DNA of 64,000 nt, from contig NZ_JAEKJB010000001.1 in the NCBI RefSeq assembly GCF_016785095.1, positions 186,001 through 250,000 on the forward strand, given 5' to 3'. The notes beneath the pieces are model-generated. The model saw nothing but the letters and a program-made list of their open reading frames with translations. It ran no database searches and had not been told where the DNA came from. Below are positions 56,722 to 64,000 of the stretch, piece after piece (the first letter of the stretch is position 1; each line of letters starts with the position of its first letter). The DNA comes from Alloalcanivorax marinus. GTDB taxonomy: Bacteria > Pseudomonadota > Gammaproteobacteria > Pseudomonadales > Alcanivoracaceae. The translations under genes were made by a program, and so were the position numbers.

Positions 56722-57084
56722 TTAGTGGACGCCGATCACCGATACGATCACCCCGGTGGTAATGGCGATCAGCACGAAATCATTGTCCACCTTGACCCAG
56801 CGGCGATCCTTGCCGGGCGCCGGCAGATCGTGGTGGCGCCAGTCATCGACGACGTGGCGATCACCCCGGTAGGCCTCCGGCAACCGATCCCCCTGGTGCC
56901 AGCCGGCGGGGTCCCGCTTGGAGGCGGCGGGAGCCGGTCGTGCTTCCGGGCCGGCCTGGTGATGCTCGGGGGCCGCGTTGCCACGGTGGTCGGGCTCATC
57001 CCCCGGGCGCGGGCCGGCCCAGGCGGTGGTCAGGCTGCCCAGGCTCAGGCACAGAATAAGAAGGTTGCGGGTGCGTGCGTTCAT
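56722..57084 (-). CDS. RcnB-like periplasmic protein
   Basis: This 120-residue protein has a signal peptide (NLLILCLSLGSLTTAWA), a His/Pro/Arg-rich middle and the RcnB-type end: GDRLPEAYRGDRHVVDDWRHHDLPAP, then DNDFVLIAITTGVIVSVIG. E. coli RcnB is a periplasmic factor in nickel/cobalt homeostasis; many homologues have no known metal. GGAGA precedes the ATG at 57084. It is transcribed toward hemO. Confidence 0.8.
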   Translation of the reverse strand: MNARTRNLLILCLSLGSLTTAWAGPRPGDEPDHRGNAAPEHHQAGPEARPAPAASKRDPAGWHQGDRLPEAYRGDRHVVDDWRHHDLPAPGKDRRWVKVDNDFVLIAITTGVIVSVIGVH

Positions 57085-57212
57085 GACGGTGTCTCCGTTG
57101 GGTACGTACCACCACCCTGCCCGCTCAACGCGCAAGAAATGCGCCCGCTTTGTGCAAATAATCAGAAGCCACCACGGCCCCGCCCCGGGGTTTCGCTCAA
57201 AATGGGTTTCGC

Positions 57213-58613
57213 TCAAAAAAAGCCGGCGCTGGCGGCGCCCGGCTGTTCCAGAGCGTCGGCGATCAGATGCAGGGCCTGGGCCAGGTCCTGACGGCTGGCG
57301 GGACCGCCCAGGCACAGGCGCACCGCCTCCGGCGGCTTGCCATTGACGGCGAAGGCGTCGCTGACCACCACGTTGATGTTCTGGGCGCGCAGCCGGGCGG
57401 CGAACGCCACCCGGCTCCAGGCCTCGGGCATCTTCAACCACACATGGAACGCCTCCGGATGGGAGCGGTAATCGGCGCCGGCGAGAATCTCGGTGACCAG
57501 CGCCTGGCGGGCCTGGGATTCCTGGCGGGTCAGCGACAGCGCCAGATCGGCGGTGCCGTCCTGCACCCAGCAGGAGGCCAGCGCGGCGGTGATCGGCGAG
57601 GCCATCACGGTGGTGGCACGCAGGGTCACGGTGAGCCGGGACCGCACCCGGGCCGAGGGCAACGCCAGGTAGGCCACGCGCAGACCGGCCCCCAGGGATT
57701 TACTGAATCCGCACAGATAGTAGGTCAGCTCCGGCACCAGGCTGGCCAGGGCCGGCGGTCGGTGGCTGGGCAGCAAACCATAGGCGTCGTCCTCGATGAT
57801 CGGCAGGTTGTGCTTGCGGGCGATCTGCGCCACCCGGTGGCGGCGTTCCTCGCTGAGCGTCACCGCCGCCGGGTTGAGCAGCACCGGGTTGCAGTACAGC
57901 GCCTTGGGGTGGTGTTCGGCGCACAACCGCGCCAGCGCGTCCGGGTCGAAACCGTCGTCATCCAGCGGCAACCCCACCAGGCGGATGCCGAGCTGGCCGG
58001 CGATGGCGCGCAGACCCGGATAGGTCAGGGACTCGCACAGCACCACGTCGCCGGGCCGCGCCAGGCTGCCGAGCACCGCCAGCAGCGCGCTCTGCACCCC
58101 CGGGCACACCAGCACCCGGTCCTCGCTGACGCGCAGGGGCCGGCGTTGCAGCCAGGCCACCGCCGCGTCCCGGTCCTCGGCGGACCCGCCGAACTCCTGG
58201 TAACGCATCAGCGGCTGCAGATCCGGCCCCAGGGCTCGCAGGCCCGCTTCCATGCGCTCTCGCAGCAGCGGGTCGCGAGGCTCCGGCGGCAGATTCATGG
58301 TCATGTCCACGGCGCGGGCGGCGCTGGCGCTACGCCGGCTGAGCCGGCCCGGCTGGCAGACAAAGGACCCCTGCCCCACCCGCGAGTAGATCAACCCGCG
58401 CCGCTGGGCCTCGTTGTAGGCCCGCGACACGGTGGCGTAGTTGAGGCTAAGCGCCGCCGCCAGGTCACGCAGCGGCGGCAGTCGTTCACCCACGGTAAGC
58501 CGACCGGCCAGGATATCGTCGCCGATGGCGTCGGCGATGCGCAGGTAGACCGCCTTGCCGCCGGTTTTGAGTTGCGGCCGCCAGCCGTCCTTTTTCGCAC
58601 TATCGATGGTCAT
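57213..58613 (-). CDS. MocR-type regulator (GntR HTH fused to aminotransferase fold), divergent from nit1C
   Basis: This 466-residue protein has an N-terminal winged helix (LRIADAIGDDILAGRLTVGERLPPLRDLAAALSLNYATVSRAY, about 20-90) and a C-terminal class I aminotransferase-like domain with the PLP lysine in YLCGFSKSLGAGLRVAYLAL and EDDAYGLLPS. MocR proteins bind PLP-linked ligands and repeated DNA sites. Divergent from nitB over a 279-nt gap holding several TTGATTG copies, it may regulate the nit1C cluster. That is inference. The ATG at 58613 is preferred to a GTG three codons upstream. Confidence 0.88.
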   Translation of the reverse strand: MTIDSAKKDGWRPQLKTGGKAVYLRIADAIGDDILAGRLTVGERLPPLRDLAAALSLNYATVSRAYNEAQRRGLIYSRVGQGSFVCQPGRLSRRSASAARAVDMTMNLPPEPRDPLLRERMEAGLRALGPDLQPLMRYQEFGGSAEDRDAAVAWLQRRPLRVSEDRVLVCPGVQSALLAVLGSLARPGDVVLCESLTYPGLRAIAGQLGIRLVGLPLDDDGFDPDALARLCAEHHPKALYCNPVLLNPAAVTLSEERRHRVAQIARKHNLPIIEDDAYGLLPSHRPPALASLVPELTYYLCGFSKSLGAGLRVAYLALPSARVRSRLTVTLRATTVMASPITAALASCWVQDGTADLALSLTRQESQARQALVTEILAGADYRSHPEAFHVWLKMPEAWSRVAFAARLRAQNINVVVSDAFAVNGKPPEAVRLCLGGPASRQDLAQALHLIADALEQPGAASAGFF

Positions 58614-58744
58614 GCTCTGCACCAGGGTTGTTCACCGGCGCCGGGGGATGTCCGGCGCCGCGTACCGCTTTGATTGGTCGCCGGCCCGGGGCGCCGTCCG
58701 CATACCCCGGCCAAACGCCGCCCATTGGGCCACAACAGCCCAAA

Positions 58745-58785
58745 CCAATCAATCAATTTAATACTTGATTGGCATCTTGATTGCA
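58745..58785 (+). promoter_or_regulatory. nitB promoter region: TTGATTG repeats and a -24/-12 element
   Basis: CCAATCAA (58745-58752) and TTGATTGG (58765-58772) form an inverted repeat with a 12-nt gap, and TTGATTG recurs at 58777-58783. The stretch TGGCATCTTGATTGCA (58770-58785) has GG and GC exactly 10 nt apart and fits a sigma-54 promoter, with a start near 58796. A further TTGATTGG lies at 58670-58677. The repeats may be MocR sites overlapping the promoter. Confidence 0.6.
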
Positions 58786-58844
58786 GTTGTTTGAGTGCCC
58801 GATCCCGGGCCATGCGCCGGCGCCCCGCGCCGGTGCGCGACACC

Positions 58845-58881
58845 CGACATACGCAGACACACGACATACGACATACGCAGA
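58845..58881 (+). repeat. 13-nt direct repeats in the nitB leader
   Basis: CGACATACGCAGA occurs at 58845-58857 and 58869-58881, with a third partial copy CGACATACG at 58862-58870. The second copy runs directly into the Shine-Dalgarno sequence of nitB. Confidence 0.75.
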
Positions 58882-58892
58882 GGGAGGCGGCT

Positions 58893-59375
58893 ATGCCCAC
58901 CGTAGAAAAAGCAGCGCATCAAAAAGGCGATTTCTTCGTCGACTACGAAGAGAAGGTGTTCGAGGACGTCAAGGCGGAACCCGGCGAGAAGGCGCTGGTA
59001 ACCTTCCATACCGTGGCGTTCGAAGGCTCCATTGGCCTGGTCAACATGCTTCAGGCGACGCGCCTGCTGCGCAAGGGGTTTGATACCTCGGTGCTGCTGT
59101 ACGGCCCCGGTGTCACCCTGGGCTTGCAGCGGGGTTTCCCGACCCTGGGCGACGAGGCCTTCCCGGGCCATCTGGCGGTCAACAACCAGCTCACCAAATT
59201 CATGGGCGAAGGCGGCAAGGTGTATGCCTGCCGGTTCGCGTTGCAGGCTCTTTACGGCCATGGCGAGCCATCATTGATTGAGGGGATAACACCAATCAAT
59301 CCTCTGGACGTGCTCGACCTGGTGCTGCTGCACCGCCGGGACAACGCCTTCATCCTCGACACCTGGACCCTGTAA
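58893..59375 (+). CDS. nitB: Nit1C protein NitB (MSMEG_0572/Sll0783 family)
   Basis: This 160-residue protein belongs to the Sll0783/MSMEG_0572 nitrogen-starvation family, whose role is unknown. Visible conserved stretches are [36 protein letters not shown] and [18 protein letters not shown]. This DsrE-like alternation suggests a small alpha/beta fold. GGGAGG precedes the ATG. It is the first gene of the nit1C cluster, with the nitrilase 10 nt downstream. Codons near 59274-59300 include a rare ATA within a TTGATTG/CAATCAA inverted repeat. Confidence 0.9.
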   Translation: MPTVEKAAHQKGDFFVDYEEKVFEDVKAEPGEKALVTFHTVAFEGSIGLVNMLQATRLLRKGFDTSVLLYGPGVTLGLQRGFPTLGDEAFPGHLAVNNQLTKFMGEGGKVYACRFALQALYGHGEPSLIEGITPINPLDVLDLVLLHRRDNAFILDTWTL

Positions 59376-59385
59376 GGAGGGCGCC

Positions 59386-60426
59386 ATGAGCGAGGCAAGG
59401 ATGGTACGGGCGGCGGCGGCGCAAATCGCGCCGGATCTGGAGACCGCCGGCGGCACCCTGGACAAGGTCCGCGAGTGGATCGACGACGCCGCCGAACAGG
59501 GTGTGCAATTGCTCGTTTTCCCCGAAACCCTGGTGCCCTACTACCCCTACTTCTCGTTCGTGCGCCCCCCGGCGCTCTCCGGCCCGGACCATCTCGCCCT
59601 GTACCAGCGGGCGGTGACGGTGCCGGGCCCGGAGATCGACCGGGTCGCCGAGCGCGCCCGCCACCACGGCATGGTGGTGGTGCTGGGCGTCAACGAACGG
59701 GACCGGGGCACGCTCTACAACACCCAGGTGGTGTTGGACGGCGACGGTCGGCTGTTGCTCAAACGTCGCAAGATCACCCCCACCTACCACGAACGCATGA
59801 TCTGGGGTCAGGGCGACGCCAGTGGCCTGCAAGTGGTGGACAGCGCCGTGGGCCGGATTGGCGCGCTGGCCTGCTGGGAGCATTACAACCCGCTGGCCCG
59901 CTACGCGCTGATGACCCAGCACGAGGAAATCCACTGCGGCCAGTTTCCCGGCTCCATGGTGGGGCCGGTGTTCGCCGATCAGATCGAGGCGGCCATGCGC
60001 CATCACGCCGCCGAGTCCGGCTGCTTCGTGGTCAACGCCACCGGCTGGCTGGAGGACCACCAGATCAGCGCCATCACCGACGACCCGGCCCAACAAAAGG
60101 CCCTGCGCGGCGGTTGCATGACGATGATCGTGTCGCCGGAGGGCAAGGTGCTGGGCGAGCCGGTCACCGAGGGCGAGGGGCTGTGCGTGGCGGACCTGGA
60201 CATGGCCCTGATTCTTAAGCGCAAGCGGATGATGGATTCCGTGGGGCATTACGCCCGCCCGGAATTACTGAGTCTGCTGATCGACCGCCGTCCGGCGGCC
60301 CCCGTTCATGACCTGAACGATTTGCACGACCTTCACGGCCCGCGCGGCGACGCCGCCGGGGCCTCCATCGGGAGCGATGAGCATGAGCAGCAAGAGTACC
60401 CGCTTCAATCAGCGGCTCATCAATGA
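59386..60426 (+). CDS. nitC: Nit1C nitrilase NitC
   Basis: This 346-residue nitrilase has the Glu-Lys-Cys triad: Glu47 ([15 protein letters not shown]), Lys129 ([16 protein letters not shown]) and Cys163 ([14 protein letters not shown]). The PYYPYFSF and CWEHYNPL segments mark true nitrilases over amidases. In described nit1C clusters this enzyme is linked to growth on cyanide as nitrogen source. TAAGGAGG stands just upstream. The last 44 nt overlap nitD, and the C-terminal tail of about 50 residues is low-complexity. Confidence 0.94.
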   Translation: MSEARMVRAAAAQIAPDLETAGGTLDKVREWIDDAAEQGVQLLVFPETLVPYYPYFSFVRPPALSGPDHLALYQRAVTVPGPEIDRVAERARHHGMVVVLGVNERDRGTLYNTQVVLDGDGRLLLKRRKITPTYHERMIWGQGDASGLQVVDSAVGRIGALACWEHYNPLARYALMTQHEEIHCGQFPGSMVGPVFADQIEAAMRHHAAESGCFVVNATGWLEDHQISAITDDPAQQKALRGGCMTMIVSPEGKVLGEPVTEGEGLCVADLDMALILKRKRMMDSVGHYARPELLSLLIDRRPAAPVHDLNDLHDLHGPRGDAAGASIGSDEHEQQEYPLQSAAHQ

Positions 60427-61486
60427 GCTGCAGACCCGGGGCGTGCGGCTGAGCGATCCGGCCGCCGGCGCCCCCAGCCGGCGTGGCGGCGCCGGCCCCT
60501 CCGACCACAAGGCGGTGGAAATCGGCGGCAAGGTGGTGATGATTCCGGTGCACACCGCCGGCGCCGGCGACTCCCCCTATGAACTGGACGGCCGCCGGGT
60601 CACCCGGGGCGGCGAGGAGATCGCGCGCATGGCGTTCACCGACCGGCCGCGTTTCTACGATCTGAGCACCGCCGACGGCGTACCCTACTCCCACATCGCC
60701 ACCCTGCACGGCAAGGACGTGCTCGCCACCACCGTGTTGCAGACCTGCATCCGTTACAACAACCGCAAGGTGTCCTGTCAGTTCTGCGCCATCGGCCAGT
60801 CCCTGGACGAGGGCCGCACCATCGCCCACAAAACGCCGGCGCAACTGGCCGAGGTGGCGAAAGCGGCGGTGGAACTGGACGGCGTCAAACACATGGTGAT
60901 GACCACCGGCACCCCGAATCTGCAGGATCGCGGTGCCCGGGTGCTGTGCGACAGCGCCAGCGCCGTGCGCGCCGCCGTGAACCTGCCGATCCAGGGCCAG
61001 TGCGAGCCGCCGGACGACCGCGCCTGGTTCCGGCGGCTGCGCGACAGCGGCATCGAAAGCCTGGGCATGCACCTGGAAATCGCCACCCCGGCCCTGCGCG
61101 AGAGGATCATGCCGAGCAAGGCGTCGATCAGCGTGGACCAGTACCTGGAGGCGTTCGCCGACGCCGTGGATGTGTTCGGGCGCGGCCAGGTAAGCACCTA
61201 TCTGCTGGCCGGCCTGGGCGACACGGTGGAAGACACCCTCGCCCTGTGCCGGCGGCTGGTGGCGCTGGGCGTATACCCGTTCGTGGTGCCGTTCGTGCCG
61301 ATTTCCGGCACCCCGCTGGAACATCACCCTTCGCCCTCGGCGGTGCATATGCGCCGTATTCTGGAGCCGCTGGGCGCGCTGCTGCGCGGCGGCGGCCTGC
61401 GCTCGGCGGACATCAAGGCCGGCTGTGGCCGCTGCGGCGCCTGCTCGTCGCTGTCCGCCTTCGAGGACGTGGAGCAAGCCTCATGA
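60383..61486 (+). CDS. nitD: Nit1C radical SAM protein NitD (MSMEG_0568 family)
   Basis: This 367-residue radical SAM protein has an unusual cluster pattern, C-x9-C-x2-C (Cys122, Cys132, Cys135), in place of the common C-x3-C-x2-C. A second cysteine group, C-x2-C-x2-C (348, 351, 354, in CGRCGAC), near the C-terminus probably binds another cluster. The barrel continues with [12 protein letters not shown] and [16 protein letters not shown], like biotin synthase-type enzymes. The reaction is unknown. ATG at 60383 has GGGAG 8 nt upstream; an ATG two codons earlier also exists. Confidence 0.9.
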   Translation: MSSKSTRFNQRLINELQTRGVRLSDPAAGAPSRRGGAGPSDHKAVEIGGKVVMIPVHTAGAGDSPYELDGRRVTRGGEEIARMAFTDRPRFYDLSTADGVPYSHIATLHGKDVLATTVLQTCIRYNNRKVSCQFCAIGQSLDEGRTIAHKTPAQLAEVAKAAVELDGVKHMVMTTGTPNLQDRGARVLCDSASAVRAAVNLPIQGQCEPPDDRAWFRRLRDSGIESLGMHLEIATPALRERIMPSKASISVDQYLEAFADAVDVFGRGQVSTYLLAGLGDTVEDTLALCRRLVALGVYPFVVPFVPISGTPLEHHPSPSAVHMRRILEPLGALLRGGGLRSADIKAGCGRCGACSSLSAFEDVEQAS

Positions 61487-62025
61487 TCCTGGAGCCGGTG
61501 ACCCCGTTCCGCAGCCGCGAGTACGCGGTGAAGCTCACCTCCGAGGCCTGGGAATACCAGGCCGCCCGTGACCTGCGTCGCCGGGTGTTCTGCCACGAGC
61601 AGGGCCTGTTCGACGGCGATGATGGTGATCCGCTGGACCGTCGCGCTCTGACCATCGTGGCGCTGGCCTATGTGGCCGGCGGCCCGGACGAGGTGGTCGG
61701 CACGGTGCGCATCCACAGCGACCGGCCCGGTATCTGGTATGGCTCCCGGCTGGCGGTGGCGCGTGGTTACCGGCGAGATGCCCATCTGGGCAGCGCCCTG
61801 ATCCGGCTGGCGGTGGGCAGCGCCCGGGCGCGCGGTTGCGAGGCGTTCTTCGCCCAGGTGCAGGCCGTCAACGAACCCTTGTTCCGCGCCCTCCACTGGG
61901 ACAGCCTTCGGCCCCTGGCCCTGCACGGTCGCGATCACGTGCTGATGCGCGCGCGCCTGTCCCACTACCCGCCGCTGCCGGACGGTCGGCTGCCACTGCT
62001 GGCCACCAGCCGGCAGGCATCCTAG
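61483..62025 (+). CDS. nitE: Nit1C GNAT acetyltransferase NitE (MSMEG_0567/Sll0786 family)
   Basis: This 180-residue GNAT-fold protein shows DLRRRVFCHEQGLFDGDD at the start, VVGTVRIHSDRPGIWYGSRLAV and the acetyl-CoA-binding region YRRDAHLGSALIRLAVGSARARG, then FFAQVQAVNEPLFRALHW. Its start overlaps the nitD stop by 4 nt. The acceptor is unknown. Confidence 0.92.
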   Translation: MILEPVTPFRSREYAVKLTSEAWEYQAARDLRRRVFCHEQGLFDGDDGDPLDRRALTIVALAYVAGGPDEVVGTVRIHSDRPGIWYGSRLAVARGYRRDAHLGSALIRLAVGSARARGCEAFFAQVQAVNEPLFRALHWDSLRPLALHGRDHVLMRARLSHYPPLPDGRLPLLATSRQAS

Positions 62026-62035
62026 GGAGGTCCGC

Positions 62036-63031
62036 ATGGAGCTGGAGGCGCTGATCAGCGCGCTACGCGACGCCCCGGCGTTCGCCCACAAGGGCGATAT
62101 CCGACCGGTGATGGCGGGCCTCGCCGGCCTCGACAGCGGCCACCTGCCGCTGGGCGACGACGCCGCCGCCCTGGCCGACGGCGACGGCTTTCTGCTGATG
62201 GCCATGGAAGGCTTCGTCAACGAATTCGTGGCCGCCGAGCCGTTCTTCGCCGGCTACTGTGGCGTCATGGTGAACGTCAGCGACATCGCCGCCATGGGCG
62301 GTCGCGCCCTGGCGGTCACCGACGCACTGTGGAGCCGGGGCGACGATCAGAGCGCGGCGATCCTGGCCGGGCTCCGCGAAGCGGCGGGCAAATACGGCGT
62401 CCCCCTGGTGGGCGGCCACAGCAACGCCCATTGCGACCGGCCGCAACTGTCGGTGGCGATCCTGGGCCGCGCCCGGGCCCTGCTCACCAGTTTCGATGCC
62501 CGCCCCGGCGATACCCTGCTGGTGGCCTGCGACCTGCGCGGGCGCTACCGGGCCGTGGGCGACAATTGGGATGCCAGCAGCGACGCTCCCGGGGCTCGCC
62601 TGCGCGATGACCTGGCGATCCTGCCGGGGCTGGCCGAGGACGGCCTGTGCCAGGCCGGCAAGGACATCTCCATGGCCGGGCCGGTGGGCACCGCCCTGAT
62701 GCTGCTGGAAGCCTCCGGGGTAGGCGCGGAGCTGAGCCTGGATGCCCTGCCCCGGCCACCGGGGGTGCCGCTGGAACGCTGGCTGCGCACCTTCCCCAGC
62801 TATGGCTTCGTGCTGGCGGTGGCGCCGGACCGGGTGGCCGAGGTGACACGGCGTTTCCGGCGCCGCCAGCTGGCCGTGGCCGACGCGGGCCGGGTCACCT
62901 CCGGCGGCCATCTCACCCTGACCCTGGGCGACCAGCGGTTGCCGTTCTGGAACCACCACGAAACCCCGTACCTGGGGCGCCCCTTCCCCCCTTCTTCCCC
63001 AGCCCGTCATCAAGGAGGCCACTATGCCTGA
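62036..63031 (+). CDS. nitF: Nit1C AIR-synthase-related protein NitF (Sll0787 family)
   Basis: This 331-residue protein has the PurM/SelD/HypE ATP-binding fold: LPLGDDAAALADGDGFLLMAMEG, YCGVMVNVSDIAAMGGRALAVTDALW, VPLVGGHSNAH and GKDISMAGPVGTALMLLEASG. Relatives phosphorylate or cyclise small molecules using ATP. AGGGAGG precedes the ATG. It overlaps nitG by 8 nt. The specific reaction in nit1C is unknown. Confidence 0.92.
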   Translation: MELEALISALRDAPAFAHKGDIRPVMAGLAGLDSGHLPLGDDAAALADGDGFLLMAMEGFVNEFVAAEPFFAGYCGVMVNVSDIAAMGGRALAVTDALWSRGDDQSAAILAGLREAAGKYGVPLVGGHSNAHCDRPQLSVAILGRARALLTSFDARPGDTLLVACDLRGRYRAVGDNWDASSDAPGARLRDDLAILPGLAEDGLCQAGKDISMAGPVGTALMLLEASGVGAELSLDALPRPPGVPLERWLRTFPSYGFVLAVAPDRVAEVTRRFRRRQLAVADAGRVTSGGHLTLTLGDQRLPFWNHHETPYLGRPFPPSSPARHQGGHYA

Positions 63032-63365
63032 AGTGCATTTCAACGTGCGCTGGCCGGATCACAGCGAACAGAGCTGTTACTCCCCGTCCACCGTGATCCA
63101 CGATTTTCTGCGCGCCGGCGAGAGTTATCCGCTGGCGGAATTCCTGACCCTGAGCCGGGACGCCCTGACCCTGGCCGGCGACCGGGTGGAGCAAAAGTAC
63201 GGTTTCCGCTGCACCAGCGCCGACAGCCAGTTACTGGCCCTGGAAACCAGGGGGCGGCAATTCGCCGGACAGGCCGACGCCCGCGTCACCGTGACCCGGG
63301 TAGGCGCCGCCACGCCCGCCCCTTCGTCCACCGACTCGTCCATGACCAACAAGGAATCCTCATGA
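63024..63365 (+). CDS. nitG: Nit1C small protein NitG (MSMEG_0570 family)
   Basis: This 113-residue protein matches the MSMEG_0570 nitrogen-starvation family in its first 80 residues: [43 protein letters not shown] and [16 protein letters not shown]. The tail is Ala/Ser/Thr-rich. AAGGAGG precedes the ATG. It overlaps nitF and nitH. The function is unknown. Confidence 0.9.
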   Translation: MPEVHFNVRWPDHSEQSCYSPSTVIHDFLRAGESYPLAEFLTLSRDALTLAGDRVEQKYGFRCTSADSQLLALETRGRQFAGQADARVTVTRVGAATPAPSSTDSSMTNKESS

Positions 63366-64000
63366 CCTTCGCCCAACGCCATTACCCGGTGATCGTGGTG
63401 GGCGGCGGCCAGGCCGGCCTGTCCACCAGTTACCTGCTCCAGCAACGGCGCATCGAACACCTGGTGCTGGAAAAGGAGCAAGCCTTCCACGCCTGGAAGG
63501 CGCAACGCTGGGACAGCTTCTGCCTGGTCACGCCGAACTGGCAGTGCCGACTGCCGGATCACCCCTATGACGGCGACGATCCCCACGGTTTCATGGTCAA
63601 GGAAGAAATCGTCGCCTGGATGGAACGCTTCCGTGCTTCCTTCGAACCGCCCCTGATCGAGGGCATTACCGTGCAGGCGGTGCGTGCCCTGCCGGTGGGC
63701 GGCTACCGCCTGGACACCGACCGGGGCCCGCTCACCGCCGACCAGGTGGTGATGGCGGTGAGCAGCTATCACCGGCCCAAGGTGCCGGACTACGCCCGCC
63801 GGCTGCCGGCGCGGATCAAACAGGTGGATGCCTCCGCCTACCGCAACCCGGCGACCCTGCCGGAGGGCGCGGTGCTGGTGGTGGGCACCGGCCAGTCCGG
63901 CTGCCAGATCGCCGAGGACCTGCACCTGGCCGGTCGTCGGGTGCACCTGGCGGTGGGACCGGCGCCCCGCGTATCGCGTTTCTACCGTGGCCGCGACGTG
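63362..64000 (+). CDS. nitH: Nit1C flavin-dependent oxidoreductase NitH (MSMEG_0569 family), 5' part
   Basis: The first 213 residues are present; the gene runs off the window. They show FAD motif [18 protein letters not shown], the flavin-monooxygenase-like [18 protein letters not shown], and NAD(P)H motif [18 protein letters not shown]. This is a flavin monooxygenase-type enzyme that ends known nit1C clusters. Its ATG overlaps the nitG stop by 4 nt. Confidence 0.92.
   Translation, partial: MTFAQRHYPVIVVGGGQAGLSTSYLLQQRRIEHLVLEKEQAFHAWKAQRWDSFCLVTPNWQCRLPDHPYDGDDPHGFMVKEEIVAWMERFRASFEPPLIEGITVQAVRALPVGGYRLDTDRGPLTADQVVMAVSSYHRPKVPDYARRLPARIKQVDASAYRNPATLPEGAVLVVGTGQSGCQIAEDLHLAGRRVHLAVGPAPRVSRFYRGRDV

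Noticed and set aside
58628-58660. CCGGCGCCG repeated at both ends of a short stretch as a terminator for nit1C or MocR
   Set aside because: It lies in the 5' region of both divergent genes, each copy is self-palindromic in GC-rich DNA, and there is no T-run.

Overview
The window is a GC-rich (roughly two-thirds G+C by eye) chromosomal stretch from a gammaproteobacterium. The order msbA-exbD-exbB-comEC, lolD with one Lol permease, rlmM, tusA, purU and Pseudomonas-type REP palindromes point to the Pseudomonadales/Oceanospirillales. An Alcanivorax-like host is my best guess, but it rests on memory of gene neighbourhoods and not on a search. Genes are densely packed with many ATGA overlaps. I saw no transposase, integrase, rRNA, tRNA or CRISPR array.

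Layout. 1-14.3 kb is mostly core: lipid A flippase and ExbBD, ComEC, Lol lipoprotein export, a two-gene agmatine-to-putrescine pathway (aguA, aguB), DegV, TusA, RlmM, and PurU with an AraC-type regulator. 14.5-18.2 kb is a TetR-controlled HlyD/ABC-2 exporter. 18.3-19.8 kb is an iron-sulfur photolyase broken by an apparent 2-nt deletion. A DsbA-type isomerase and a dicarboxylate/amino-acid symporter follow.

22.0-30.7 kb is a divergent, sigma-54-controlled nitrogen module. One arm encodes an NrtABC/CynABD-type transporter plus its own GAF/AAA+/Fis activator. The other encodes an OsmC-like protein, an acyl-CoA-dehydrogenase-like flavoprotein, a rubredoxin-FAD reductase fusion and cyanase. Between the arms lie two -24/-12 promoters and two GACA-N11-TGTC sites, each placed about 185 nt from one predicted start. 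I read this as uptake and oxidation of an unknown substrate to cyanate, then hydrolysis to ammonia and CO2.

31.4-48.9 kb is a metal-acquisition region: a CirA/PfeA-like receptor with a periplasmic siderophore esterase; a FecI/FecR pair with an STN-domain heme-type receptor, a large PKD lipoprotein and a TPR protein; a UbiH-family hydroxylase; AzlCD; a PchR-like regulator; an MFS pump; and an OprC-type copper receptor. Several Fur-box-like sites are visible. 48.9-57.1 kb holds an RND pump with its adaptor, a heme ABC transporter with heme oxygenase (hmuVUT-hemO) and an RcnB-like protein.

57.2-64.0 kb is a MocR-type regulator divergent from a nit1C cluster (nitB, C, D, E, F, G and the start of nitH), which is known for cyanide/nitrile nitrogen assimilation. 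The nitB promoter also fits -24/-12. The window therefore carries two separate systems for cyano-nitrogen compounds, both apparently sigma-54 dependent, and these are its most interesting content.
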